A DNA stretch of 64,000 bases from Chthoniobacter sp. (GTDB lineage: Bacteria > Verrucomicrobiota > Verrucomicrobiia > Chthoniobacterales > Chthoniobacteraceae). The translations under genes and the position numbers were made by a program. This document shows, piece after piece, positions 46,540 through 56,207 of this stretch (position 1 is its first letter; the number at the start of each line of letters is the position of its first letter). The DNA lies in contig JAIOPH010000023.1 in the NCBI GenBank assembly GCA_021414005.1, positions 1-64,000 of the forward strand, given 5' to 3'. The notes under the pieces are model-generated. The model made no database searches. It had not been told where the DNA came from and saw only the letters and a list, made by a program, of their open reading frames with translations.

Positions 46540-47232
46540 GTGGCGGGTTTGTCACGCAGCGCGGCATGCGGCGTGCATCCGCTCCGGGGCGTGCGCCGCT
46601 TTTTCCACGTCATCGCTTTCCTCACCCTCGCCGCTCGCGCCGCGGGCACGGACCTCGCCATCGAGATCGACCTCACGGCGCAAAAGGCGTGGCTGCTGCA
46701 CGACGGCGCGCGCATCTACACCACGCCGATCTCCAGCGGTCGCTCCGGCTACCGGACGCGGACGGGAAATTTCCAAGTCGTGCAAAAGGATGAGGACCAT
46801 TTGTCCACGCTCTACGGCTCGATCGTGGATGCCGGCGGACGGACGCTCGTGGCCGGGGCCGACAGCGGGATGCCAGTGCCAAAAGGCGGACGGTTCGTGG
46901 CCGCGCCGATGCACCATTTTCTGCGCTTCGACGGCGCGACCGGGATGCACGCCGGGCATTTGCCAGGCTACCCCGCCTCGCACGGCTGTGTGCGCCTCCC
47001 TCCGGCCAAGGCCGCGCTGTTTTACGACATCGTGGAAATCGGGACGCCAGTGCGTGTCTTTGGCACCGCTCCCTCATCCCCTGAACCGCAACCGAAACCA
47101 TCGGTAACCCTCGCCGGCACACCAGTGGCCACGCCGCCGCCAAAGAAAAGCTGGTTCCCACTTTTCGCCAAAAGCGCGCCCGCTTCGGCCCGAAAACAAA
47201 CGCGGCCCGGAAATGACTCCGGGCCGCGCTGA
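46540..47232 (+). CDS. L,D-transpeptidase (YkuD family)
   Basis: 230-aa (from ATG 46540) secreted enzyme that makes 3-3 peptidoglycan cross-links or attaches proteins to peptidoglycan. The YkuD domain has H-A-G-H-L-P-G-Y then S-H-G-C-V-R-L with catalytic Cys150. The N-terminal hydrophobic segment 'F-F-H-V-I-A-F-L-T-L-A-A-R-A-A' is a signal or anchor; an in-frame GTG at 46591 would place it at the extreme N-terminus and may be the true start. The C-terminal 50 residues are Pro/Lys-rich. Its end overlaps the terminator of the convergent RRM gene. Confidence 0.87.
   Translation: MAGLSRSAACGVHPLRGVRRFFHVIAFLTLAARAAGTDLAIEIDLTAQKAWLLHDGARIYTTPISSGRSGYRTRTGNFQVVQKDEDHLSTLYGSIVDAGGRTLVAGADSGMPVPKGGRFVAAPMHHFLRFDGATGMHAGHLPGYPASHGCVRLPPAKAALFYDIVEIGTPVRVFGTAPSSPEPQPKPSVTLAGTPVATPPPKKSWFPLFAKSAPASARKQTRPGNDSGPR
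47190..47227 (-). terminator. terminator of the RRM gene
   Basis: A 10-bp perfect stem (GCGGCCCGGA with TCCGGGCCGC, 47202-47227). On the minus strand it is followed by GTTTGTTTTCG. This is an intrinsic terminator for the RRM gene, lying inside the 3' end of the convergent L,D-transpeptidase gene. Confidence 0.8.
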
Positions 47233-47260
47233 TGAATTTTCGCGTGTGGGCGAAGGCCGC

Positions 47261-47710
47261 TTAGTAGCGACCGCCGCGCTCGCCACCACCACCACCACCG
47301 CCGCCGTAACCACCACCACCGCCACGACCACCGCCGCCGCCGCCGTAACCTCCACCACCGCCGCCACGGCCACCGCCGCCGCCGCCGTAGCCGCCGCGAC
47401 CACCGCCGCCGCCGCCACGACCACCGCCGTAACCGCCACCGCCGCCGCCCGGAGGACGATCCTCACGCGGGCGCGCTTCGTTCACGGTCAGGGCGCGGCC
47501 GTCAAAGGCGTTGCCGTGAAACATGGTGATGGCCTTCTGCGCGTCTTCATCCGTCGCCATGGTGACGAAGGCGAAGCCGCGGGATTTGCCGGTGAATTTG
47601 TCCTGCACAAGCATGACTTCGGTGACCGCGCCAGCCTGCGCGAAGTGGTCCTGGAGATCGGTCTCCGTCGTGTTGAACGACAGATTGCCGACGTAGAGTT
47701 TATTACCCAT
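47261..47710 (-). CDS. glycine-rich RNA-recognition-motif protein
   Basis: 149-aa RNA-binding protein. Residues 1-80 form one RRM with RNP2 L-Y-V-G-N-L (5-10) and RNP1 K-S-R-G-F-A-F-V (42-49). The rest is a tail of Gly with scattered Tyr/Arg ending G-G-R-Y. The layout matches bacterial and plant cold-regulated glycine-rich RNA-binding proteins, which act as RNA chaperones. The Gly-rich tail is encoded by a simple GGN-type repeat likely to vary in length. The upstream gap to 47942 has no further feature that I can call. Confidence 0.93.
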   Translation of the reverse strand: MGNKLYVGNLSFNTTETDLQDHFAQAGAVTEVMLVQDKFTGKSRGFAFVTMATDEDAQKAITMFHGNAFDGRALTVNEARPREDRPPGGGGGGYGGGRGGGGGGRGGYGGGGGGRGGGGGGYGGGGGGRGGGGGYGGGGGGGGERGGRY

Positions 47711-47941
47711 TTGGTCTAGTTATCAGTATTCCCAAGCGCGCTTTCGGTGACGGTTCCCGGTCATCGGTTTCAAGTCGTCACTGAAGTTACTCAACTGACA
47801 ATCTCCCCAACTCCGAGGCAGTGCTAAGGTGGTTTTCGCCGCGAACCATAGGAGGCTTTCGCTGAAAGCAAAGTAAATTTTCGCGGGCTGCGCAGGGTGT
47901 GCGTTGATTTTTCCCGTCGTGCCACCGACAGTCCGGCCCGC

Positions 47942-48307
47942 TTGAAATTCTTCTGCCTTTTCCTCACCCTCCTCGTCTGCGTGAGCGCTCCTGCGCGCTC
48001 CGGGGAAAAGAAGCGTTTCGCCCTTTACGCCATGCTGCTCGAGACGCTGCCGGTCGATCTCGCCGATGGCGCGCAGTGGATGATGGACAAGGGCGATACT
48101 TTCCCCGTGATCATGTTCAAGGACGAGCAGACGAAGATCATGCTCCAGCTCGCCGGCACGAGTTTCATCATCGAAACCAAGCGCGTCAAAGTGATCGAGG
48201 AGAAAGATCTCAAGGCCGGCGAACTGGCCAGCTATCGGCGCAACGTGCAGACCTACATCGACACGCGCGCGGACCAGTGGAAAAAGCGCGCGACGGAGGG
48301 AAAGTGA
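47942..48307 (+). CDS. small secreted hypothetical protein
   Basis: About 121-aa protein starting at a TTG (47942; L-K-F-F-C-L-F-L-T-L-L-V-C-V-S-A), which begins a clean signal peptide; a GTG at 47897 would add 15 polar residues. The mature part is an alpha/beta domain with 'G-D-T-F-P-V-I-M-F-K-D-E-Q-T-K-I-M-L-Q' and a Lys/Arg-rich helical end. No family recognised. It is convergent with recO (37 bp). Confidence 0.6.
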   Translation: MKFFCLFLTLLVCVSAPARSGEKKRFALYAMLLETLPVDLADGAQWMMDKGDTFPVIMFKDEQTKIMLQLAGTSFIIETKRVKVIEEKDLKAGELASYRRNVQTYIDTRADQWKKRATEGK

Positions 48308-48344
48308 CGACGGCGGAATGCCGCAGGCGGAAATCCGGCATGCG

Positions 48345-48890
48345 TCATTTGGCCACGCTCGTCAGCGTCTTGAGCAAGCCTGCCCGCGCTTTGGGCAAAT
48401 GATGATAGGCCCGGCCAAGCGCCACCGCTGGCGTCACATTGGCCTGGCCTTGAATTCCGAGCAGTCGCACGAGTTCGCTTTCAAAATGTAACAACGCCCG
48501 TAGCGCCGCGGGCTGCGCATTGAGAAAACCGAGCGCGCGTTTCAAAAGATCGTACAGCTCCGGCGCGGGATGGTCCGGCTCGGTCACCAGCTCGATCAGT
48601 TCCACGAAATATGCCGCCAGCGCCACGCGTCCGTAATCCAGCCGCACGCCCGCGTGAGGCTCGCGCAGTGCGGCCTCGCGCAGCGCGTGCAACTCGCTTT
48701 TGCGGCTGCGCGCAAACTGAATCTCGCAGTCGAAAAACAAATCGAGCACCCCGGCGAACTTGCTCTTCGGCTGGCGCGCGCCTTTCGCCACGGTCTTGAT
48801 CTTCCCGTGCGCCTCCGAGAACCACGTCACGATCAGACTCGTCTCCGAGAGCTTCGTCTTTCGCAGTAAAATGGCGGCGGTGGTTTCCAC
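48345..48890 (-). CDS. recO: DNA repair protein RecO
   Basis: 181-aa protein of the RecF recombination pathway, which helps load RecA on gaps. The N-terminal OB fold reads 'T-A-A-I-L-L-R-K-T-K-L-S-E-T-S-L-I-V', 'G-K-I-K-T-V-A-K-G-A-R' and 'L-D-L-F-F-D-C-E-I-Q-F'. The helical part is shorter than usual (most RecO are about 240 aa) and lacks a zinc-finger cysteine set. The start is a GTG at 48890; a longer frame has 129 implausible upstream residues. Confidence 0.85.
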   Translation of the reverse strand: METTAAILLRKTKLSETSLIVTWFSEAHGKIKTVAKGARQPKSKFAGVLDLFFDCEIQFARSRKSELHALREAALREPHAGVRLDYGRVALAAYFVELIELVTEPDHPAPELYDLLKRALGFLNAQPAALRALLHFESELVRLLGIQGQANVTPAVALGRAYHHLPKARAGLLKTLTSVAK

Positions 48891-49034
48891 GGATTTTCGA
48901 GACTGCGGGTTTCTCGATCGCCGAAACCCGCGTCGCCCCATCCAACCGAAAATCCCGCAACCGAGAATCGAAAACTTCCCGCCGCCACCGCACCCTTGAC
49001 TCCCCGGAGACGGTTCGTAGTCTGCGCCCACCAA

Positions 49035-51186
<2,152 letters not shown>

Positions 51187-51288
51187 TTACAAACTTTTCC
51201 TCAATAGAATGTCTCTTCGCGAGCACGAACTGGATCATGCTCTAGCTCTTGCGAAGAAATAGAAACAATCTTCAATTCTTAGCCCGCA

Positions 51289-52971
51289 ATGGCAGACGCA
51301 CATACTGACAAGGCCACGGAGTATAGCCTCAAATATATACAACTGATTGAGGACATTCTTCCCATAGAGTGGACACCTGGCCGTCAACCATCATGTGTGG
51401 TGGAGAGGATAACTGAAAACTCGTTAATCCTCCTCTCGAACGAACTCGACGATCTCTGTAGCTCTTCTGATCGCCGAGAGGGAGCACTTCAAGCTAGCCG
51501 TGAATTCGGACAATTGAATGTGCAAACGGTAGGTTTTGGTCATGCGTCTGATTTTGATGAGTTCGTGAAGCTTGGTCTGATATTTGGTGATCGAATTGTC
51601 CTCTGGGACGTGATTTCATCGAAGGTAATTCGAAAGGGCGCAGTAAACATAGAATCGGCAAGCCTGGTGGCGCAGATCGCCTGTAACCTGCTGCTCCTCA
51701 AGCCGGTGATCGAGAAAGGCGGCATTGTAATCCTACCTCACCCCACGCGATGGAGTGATTTGACAAAAAATGTCTGTGCTGCTCTTCAAGAGTTCTCAGT
51801 CTTTTCAGACAAGGAATTCGGCTTGGCAACAGCGCTTTGTGTGATTGAGGAAGGTCTCCCTGTCCATCCCTATACGCTATTACATGACGATGTTTCGTTT
51901 TCAGCGACGTCCAAAATAATCGATAAAGATGAATTGTATTCTGGCGGCCCGCTTCTTCTTAATAAAGCAATTGCCTCACTTTTGAGTGATCAACGCTTTC
52001 GTTATCTAAGCGATGTATCGTTGGCTGATTTCCACAGGATAATATCTCGCGACCAAGAGGTGCGAAGATCCATAAGAAGGCTTTTTACATCACCCCTTCA
52101 CGGGTTGTCGCATGTGCAGGCCAATCAAGAAATTGAAGCTATAAAAGAGGATCTTTTCGCTCGTATAACTAAGCAAAATACCTCATTAGCAGACTATTCA
52201 CTAGGAGCTCTCCAGACGACAGCTTCTTTTTCACTCTCCGCCTATTCTGTAGCTGTTGCTTCGGCTCCCTTGACAGCTTTAGCAATCGCAGGGTTGGGGG
52301 TGAATTTGTGGGGCGTTCTTCAAAAATGGCTTAAAAAGCCTCAGGAAGATGTTTTGATTCAAGCTTTCAAGCGCCTGAAAGAAGTTATTTCGAGCGGGGA
52401 TGAGAGTAGCTTCATTTCAGGGGAAACATGTTCCTCATATGCAAATGATTTTTTGGCGCTTCCATGGACGGAAGACAGGCAAAAGTATCTTAGCCATTTG
52501 CCGCGAGCAGCAGCGATACAGCTATTGCGAGGAATTGATGAAAGCGGCCTTGAAATAGTCGTAAATCACCGCCGCTTTCAGGAGGACTACATCGGAGACT
52601 ACTTGAAATATGTGAGCGAGATTGATTTGAAGTCATATTGGGCACACATCGAGGCGATGTTTAAGTCTCCTGAAGGAATTCTAATCTATGATGGCACCTC
52701 TCATGTTGAAATGATGACGTCACACGACATGCCGGAGCGAGTTTGGTTGGCTCTTCTGGCATCTGTGATTAATGCGCATCGAAACCTACTAAGGTCAGGG
52801 AAAGAGTGGTTTGAGCTTACGTTGCTGAAACAGATTATTAATTATCAGATCAACTGTTCCGCTGGAAAAACTAGGAAGCGAGAATTGTTGGAAACTTGGA
52901 TATCTAGCTTGAGTGAGCCGGATCGCGTCATGGCCGCAAAATACATCGAGGAATATTCAGACAAATGGTAA
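51289..52971 (+). CDS. low-GC orphan protein of unknown function
   Basis: 560-aa protein I do not recognise. Residues 1-300 look alpha/beta ('V-Q-T-V-G-F-G-H-A-S-D-F-D-E-F', 'F-G-D-R-I-V-L-W-D-V-I', 'G-G-I-V-I-L-P-H-P-T-R-W'). A hydrophobic stretch at about 305-340 (S-L-S-A-Y-S-V-A-V-A-S-A-P-L-T-A-L-A-I-A) may insert in a membrane. The rest is helical and ends K-Y-I-E-E-Y-S-D-K-W. GC (roughly 45%) and codon use differ strongly from the surroundings, so it is probably acquired. It stands alone between thiC and a repeat-rich region. Confidence 0.75.
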   Translation: MADAHTDKATEYSLKYIQLIEDILPIEWTPGRQPSCVVERITENSLILLSNELDDLCSSSDRREGALQASREFGQLNVQTVGFGHASDFDEFVKLGLIFGDRIVLWDVISSKVIRKGAVNIESASLVAQIACNLLLLKPVIEKGGIVILPHPTRWSDLTKNVCAALQEFSVFSDKEFGLATALCVIEEGLPVHPYTLLHDDVSFSATSKIIDKDELYSGGPLLLNKAIASLLSDQRFRYLSDVSLADFHRIISRDQEVRRSIRRLFTSPLHGLSHVQANQEIEAIKEDLFARITKQNTSLADYSLGALQTTASFSLSAYSVAVASAPLTALAIAGLGVNLWGVLQKWLKKPQEDVLIQAFKRLKEVISSGDESSFISGETCSSYANDFLALPWTEDRQKYLSHLPRAAAIQLLRGIDESGLEIVVNHRRFQEDYIGDYLKYVSEIDLKSYWAHIEAMFKSPEGILIYDGTSHVEMMTSHDMPERVWLALLASVINAHRNLLRSGKEWFELTLLKQIINYQINCSAGKTRKRELLETWISSLSEPDRVMAAKYIEEYSDKW

Positions 52972-53350
52972 TTCACTTATCATGGGGAGCCTTGCGTAAG
53001 ATGGGTAAGGTGTGAGTTGACCTTTGAGTAACGCCTCGTGTGAAGCGAGCGAGGACACAAGGCTGGAGCCTCGAACACTCTCAGTTCATCAACTTTTACC
53101 TTTCCCGCCCGCCTACATCGTCCCACCATGAAACGCTTCGGCCCTTCCTGCCAGTCCGCGAAGAGTGCTCATCGTCGTGGGCGAATTCAACGTGACCAGG
53201 TTCTGCGAAGGTCTCCAAGTGCAAGTTCGCCTAGATTAATCTCCGCGACTTCTCCGTCGGAGACGCGCGCTCTCGCTGCATTTAGGGTGAACTTTCTTGC
53301 GTGCTTCAGCCGCGCTTGATCCCACTCTCGCCCGTTCTCTCTTCTTCCCG
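52972..53350. other. intergenic stretch with possible decayed coding sequence
   Basis: 379 bp between the orphan gene and the first esterase fragment. A short frame from 53128 (MKRFGPSC...) and its antisense both look like coding debris but neither is convincing. The stretch 53033-53065 contains CCTCGTGTGA and GAGGACACAAGG, which could pair. No gene, promoter or attachment site is called. Confidence 0.4.
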
Positions 53351-53545
53351 ATGATTTCCCGTTTCCTCGCCCTCTTCGTCCTTGTCGGAACCACCTTCGC
53401 GCAGACGGCGACTCCGCCGACGGCGGCGACGGTGGAGGTGTGGCCGGAGGGGAAGATGCCGGGCAACGGGGCGAATGCACCCGAGGCGGAGGTGCCGCGG
53501 AATGACGGCTTTCACCGCATCACAATGTCAGCCGCCCCCCGTTGA
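53351..53545 (+). pseudogene. 5' fragment of a secreted esterase-like gene, copy 1
   Basis: It begins MISRFLALFVLVGTTFAQ, a good signal peptide, then 'A-T-V-E-V-W-P-E-G-K-M-P-G-N-G' and 'R-N-D-G-F-H-R-I-T', which look like the opening of secreted acetyl-esterase/lipase-type proteins. It then stops at codon 65 with no alpha/beta hydrolase core, so it is a truncated remnant. A near-identical fragment is at 55977. Confidence 0.6.
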
Positions 53546-53621
53546 CGTTGAACGGCGGGGGGTGGGGCTTCGGAGCAGCCATAACCAATCGCTTTCAGAG
53601 GAAAAGGGTGTTCACGCCCCG

Positions 53622-53909
53622 GATTGAAGAGTCGTCCTTCCGGCAGGCAGTCTCCGACGGGGCGTTTGAAGAATGGTTATTCCTGTAGGGAGTCTGCCGC
53701 GCCTCGATTGAAGAGTTGTTACTCCGGCAGGGAGCCTCCTCTGCTTCGTTTGAAGAATAGTTACTCCGGCAGGGAGTCTTCCCCGCCTCAATAGAAGAGT
53801 TTTCCTTCCGGTAGGCAGTCTTCCCCGCCTCAATAGAAGAGTCGTCCTTCCGGTAAGGAGTCTCCTCTGCCTCGATTGAAGAGTCGTTTTTCCGGTAGGG
53901 AGACGGGTG
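53622..53909. repeat. 42-bp tandem repeat, about 6.9 units
   Basis: Units start at 53622, 53664, 53706, 53748, 53790, 53832 and 53874, each exactly 42 bp. The typical unit opens GATTGAAGAGTCGTCCTTCC, followed by a GGCAGGGAGTCT-type block; alternate early units open GTTTGAAGAAT. On the minus strand the array is open and would encode a 14-residue repeat (S-S-I-E-A-G-K-T-P-Y-R-K-D-D), but the extended frame runs antisense through the ArsR gene, so translation is doubtful. Confidence 0.85.
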
Positions 53910-53990
53910 GGAGTCAGCGCGAAATCGTTTCAACGGCACAGGAGACTCCGGGGTTGCCCGTGGGCAGGGTTTGCGGCAACCTCCAGTCTC

Positions 53991-54332
53991 ATGAGCGAGC
54001 CCGCTTCCCTCCCGACCGTGACGGTGAACGTGCAGGTCGTCAGCGCCGATGCCGTTTTCGCCGCGCTGGGCGACGGCGCCCGCCGCCGGATTCTCGTCGC
54101 GCTGGGCGATGGGCAGCTCCGGCGCGCCGCGGCTCTCGCCTCGGCGTCCGGGAAGCGCTTTGACAACACGCTGAAACACCTCGACGCCCTATTGAAGGCC
54201 GGGCTGATCGTCGCCACTCCCGATCCCGCCGATGCCCGCCGCCGGCTCTACACGCTGGCTCCCTCGGTGAAGGTGGCGCAGACGCCGGAGGGAAGAACGA
54301 TGGATTTCGGCTACTGCGTGGTGCGGCTCTAA
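53991..54332 (+). CDS. ArsR-like winged-helix regulator
   Basis: 113-aa protein with a winged-helix pattern: D-A-V-F-A-A-L-G-D-G-A-R-R-R-I-L-V-A-L at about 19-37, then 'F-D-N-T-L-K-H-L-D-A-L-L-K-A-G-L-I' as recognition helix and a beta-wing (R-R-L-Y-T-L-A-P). No metal-binding cysteines. The ATG at 53991 is the first after the tandem repeat; the upstream part of the frame has no family character. It is followed 120 bp later by a second ArsR-type gene. Confidence 0.72.
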   Translation: MSEPASLPTVTVNVQVVSADAVFAALGDGARRRILVALGDGQLRRAAALASASGKRFDNTLKHLDALLKAGLIVATPDPADARRRLYTLAPSVKVAQTPEGRTMDFGYCVVRL

Positions 54333-54418
54333 GGCCGGCCCGAAGGTGAATCGGCCCGGCTGCGTCTCAGCGGACGGCGCTTTCCTCCCCTGACCTGCCA
54401 AAAAAAGAAATCCTGCGT

Positions 54419-54448
54419 TTGACATGCAACCGTTTGGTTGCATATAGT
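54419..54448 (+). promoter_or_regulatory. promoter and palindromic operator of the ArsR-SRPBCC operon
   Basis: The -35 TTGACA is at 54419-54424 and the -10 TATAGT at 54443-54448, spaced 18 bp. The spacer is filled by a 20-bp palindrome, ATGCAACC-GTTT-GGTTGCAT (54424-54443), the classic layout for an autorepressing ArsR-type regulator. The start codon lies only about 5 bp past the -10, so the mRNA would be leaderless or nearly so. Confidence 0.78.
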
Positions 54449-54452
54449 CCGC

Positions 54453-54770
54453 GTGTTGGATGCAGTCTTCAAAGCGTTAGCCGATCCGAGCCGCCGCAAG
54501 TTGCTGGATGAGTTGCACACGAACAACGGACAGACGTTGTCGCAGTTGTGTGAACATCTGGACACGAGCCGGCAGGCGGTGACCAAGCACCTGGTTCTCC
54601 TCGAAGAGGCGAACCTCGTCGCCACGGTCTGGCGCGGACGCGAGAAGCTGCACTTCCTCAATCCGGTGCCGTTGCACGAGATCTACGAGCGCTGGATTGC
54701 CAAATACGAACGCGACCGCCTTCAGGCGATGAGCGATCTCAAAAAGGGTCTCGAAGAAAACCAAAACTAA
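54453..54770 (+). CDS. ArsR-family transcriptional regulator
   Basis: 105-aa winged-helix repressor: 'V-F-K-A-L-A-D-P-S-R-R-K-L-L-D-E-L' (N-terminal helices), 'L-S-Q-L-C-E-H-L-D-T-S-R-Q-A-V-T-K-H-L' (recognition helix) and a beta-wing ending in 'L-H-F-L-N-P-V-P'. This subtype, paired with an SRPBCC protein, is common and usually autoregulated. There is no ATG near the expected start; GTG 54453 (V-L-D-A-V) or TTG 54456 are the candidates. The SRPBCC gene follows 9 bp later. Confidence 0.93.
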   Translation: MLDAVFKALADPSRRKLLDELHTNNGQTLSQLCEHLDTSRQAVTKHLVLLEEANLVATVWRGREKLHFLNPVPLHEIYERWIAKYERDRLQAMSDLKKGLEENQN

Positions 54771-54779
54771 CCAGTCATC

Positions 54780-55229
54780 ATGGAAAAGAGCACCTTCGTT
54801 TACGTTACTTACATCCGCACCACGCCGGAAAAACTCTGGGCAAAACTCACGGAGACCGAGATTCCGCGGGAGTTCTTCTGGGCCACATCCCTGCACGCTG
54901 AATGGAAAGTGGGCGGGAAATGGAACAGTACCGCGCCGGATGGCACGCTCATCGATGGCGGCGAAGTGCTGGAGATCGATCCGCCGAAGCGGCTGGTGCT
55001 CCGGTGGCACCACGAATTGCGGCCCGAGCACAAGGCCGAGGGCGATTCCCGCGCGACCTACCAACTGGAGCAGAAGGAAGGCATGGTGAAGCTGACCGTG
55101 ATTCACGAGATGGACCGCGGCCAATCGAAGTTCATCGAAGCCGTCTCCAATGGCTGGCCGACCATCCTCTCCAGTCTCAAGAGCCTGCTGGAAACGGGCG
55201 AAGCGCTGGAAGACACGCGCACCTGGTAG
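54780..55229 (+). CDS. SRPBCC (AHSA1-like) domain protein
   Basis: 149-aa protein of the AHSA1/CalC-like SRPBCC family: 'F-V-Y-V-T-Y-I-R-T-T-P-E-K-L-W-A-K-L-T', 'W-K-V-G-G-K-W-N', 'G-G-E-V-L-E-I-D-P-P-K-R-L-V-L-R-W' and a C-terminal amphipathic helix ('N-G-W-P-T-I-L-S-S-L-K-S-L-L-E-T-G'). These small proteins bind hydrophobic ligands; partners of ArsR-type repressors may act in detoxification, but the ligand is unknown. It is cotranscribed with the ArsR gene. Confidence 0.92.
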   Translation: MEKSTFVYVTYIRTTPEKLWAKLTETEIPREFFWATSLHAEWKVGGKWNSTAPDGTLIDGGEVLEIDPPKRLVLRWHHELRPEHKAEGDSRATYQLEQKEGMVKLTVIHEMDRGQSKFIEAVSNGWPTILSSLKSLLETGEALEDTRTW

Positions 55230-55252
55230 CCGCACGAGGCGGCTACCGCACA

Positions 55253-55284
55253 CACTTCACGCCGGAAAACGCCGGCGTGAAGTG
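55253..55284. terminator. hairpin after the ArsR-SRPBCC operon
   Basis: The perfect 13-bp stem CACTTCACGCCGG / CCGGCGTGAAGTG encloses a six-base loop. It lacks a U-run, so it may be a weak or factor-assisted terminator. Downstream, 55290-55416 holds a short unassigned frame ending in 'F-I-L-A-V-H-S-P-L-D-A-W-A-K-F', which looks like debris of a decayed gene. Confidence 0.55.
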
Positions 55285-55445
55285 GCTGCGCGCGGTGCTG
55301 CCGACGCTCGGGAAGTGAGCAGTGAGGAACGAGTGGAGCCGGGACCGTTCATCCTGGCCGTCCACTCGCCGCTTGATGCTTGGGCGAAGTTTGAGAAACA
55401 TTTCCTCCAGCCGTGAATCCGCATCTTCAGCACATCATTTCATCC

Positions 55446-55940
55446 ATGCGCCACATCTTCATTCTTGCGATCTTCGCCATCGTAGCCTGCTTCAATGCTC
55501 TGGGAGCGGACGACCGGTGGGTGGAGAATGAGGCTCTTGGCAAAATCAAACTCGGGCGGAAGGCGGCGGATGTGGCTGCCCTCATCGGCAAGCCAGACAG
55601 CAAGGGCAAGGATACCGAGTGGGACGCTATCGGCGAGTGGGTGCAGGAGTGGCGCTTCAAATCGCAGGGACTTACTCTGAACATGGCGTCCAGATCCAAA
55701 GGTGGCGCCAAAACAGTCCTGACTATTACTGCCGAGGCACCATCCAAACTCGCCACCGCGCGCGGCATCCATATCGGCAGCACGATCGCCGAGGTGACCA
55801 AGGCGTATGGCAAGGTTCAGGATCGGGAGCAGAGCGTCGCCGGCAAAACTTTCGTTGCAGGCTCAGTCTATGGCGGCGTCATCTTCACCTTCACCGGCGG
55901 AAAAGTGTCGCGGATTTTCATCGGCGCTGCGGCCGAGTAA
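55446..55940 (+). CDS. secreted hypothetical protein
   Basis: 164-aa protein with signal peptide (M-R-H-I-F-I-L-A-I-F-A-I-V-A-C-F-N-A-L-G-A) and two similar alpha/beta units, each opening with 'G-K-I-K-L-G-R-K-A-A-D-V-A-A-L-I-G-K-P' or 'G-I-H-I-G-S-T-I-A-E-V-T-K-A-Y-G-K'. The internal repetition recalls the SmpA/BLIP-type fold, not proven. The ATG at 55446 starts the signal peptide; an upstream in-frame ATG adds 11 residues. Confidence 0.7.
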   Translation: MRHIFILAIFAIVACFNALGADDRWVENEALGKIKLGRKAADVAALIGKPDSKGKDTEWDAIGEWVQEWRFKSQGLTLNMASRSKGGAKTVLTITAEAPSKLATARGIHIGSTIAEVTKAYGKVQDREQSVAGKTFVAGSVYGGVIFTFTGGKVSRIFIGAAAE

Positions 55941-55976
55941 GCCGCTTGGCAAGGCGACGGACGGCGCCTATCAACG

Positions 55977-56207
55977 ATGATCTCCCGTCTCCTCGCCCTC
56001 TTCGTCCTTGTCGGAACGACCTTCGCGCAGACGGCGACGGCGGCGACGGTGGAGGTGTGGCCGGAGGGGAAGTTTCCGGGCAACGGGGTGAAGGAACCGG
56101 AGGAGGAAGCCCACCCTCCCCTTTTGAACGGCGCGGCTTCGGTCAGTAAACGCGCAAGCGGAGGAAGAGGCGGTTCGCGCCGCTCGGGATGGGGGCGGTG
56201 GCGGTGA
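55977..56207 (+). pseudogene. 5' fragment of a secreted esterase-like gene, copy 2
   Basis: It begins MISRLLALFVLVGTTFAQ and continues 'A-T-V-E-V-W-P-E-G-K-F-P-G-N-G', nearly identical in DNA to the fragment at 53351 except for a 9-bp deletion. After about 45 codons the frame becomes basic junk and runs into the 3' end of the convergent propeller gene. It is a second truncated copy, not a working gene. Confidence 0.6.

Noticed and set aside
53622..53909. CRISPR array
   Set aside because: Units are contiguous 42-bp tandem copies with no unique spacers, and no cas genes are in the window.
53595..54179. Minus-strand 194-residue protein made of 14-residue repeats
   Set aside because: Its first part is antisense to a good ArsR-like gene. 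The repeat may have coding history but the full frame is not a supported gene, so only the repeat is reported.
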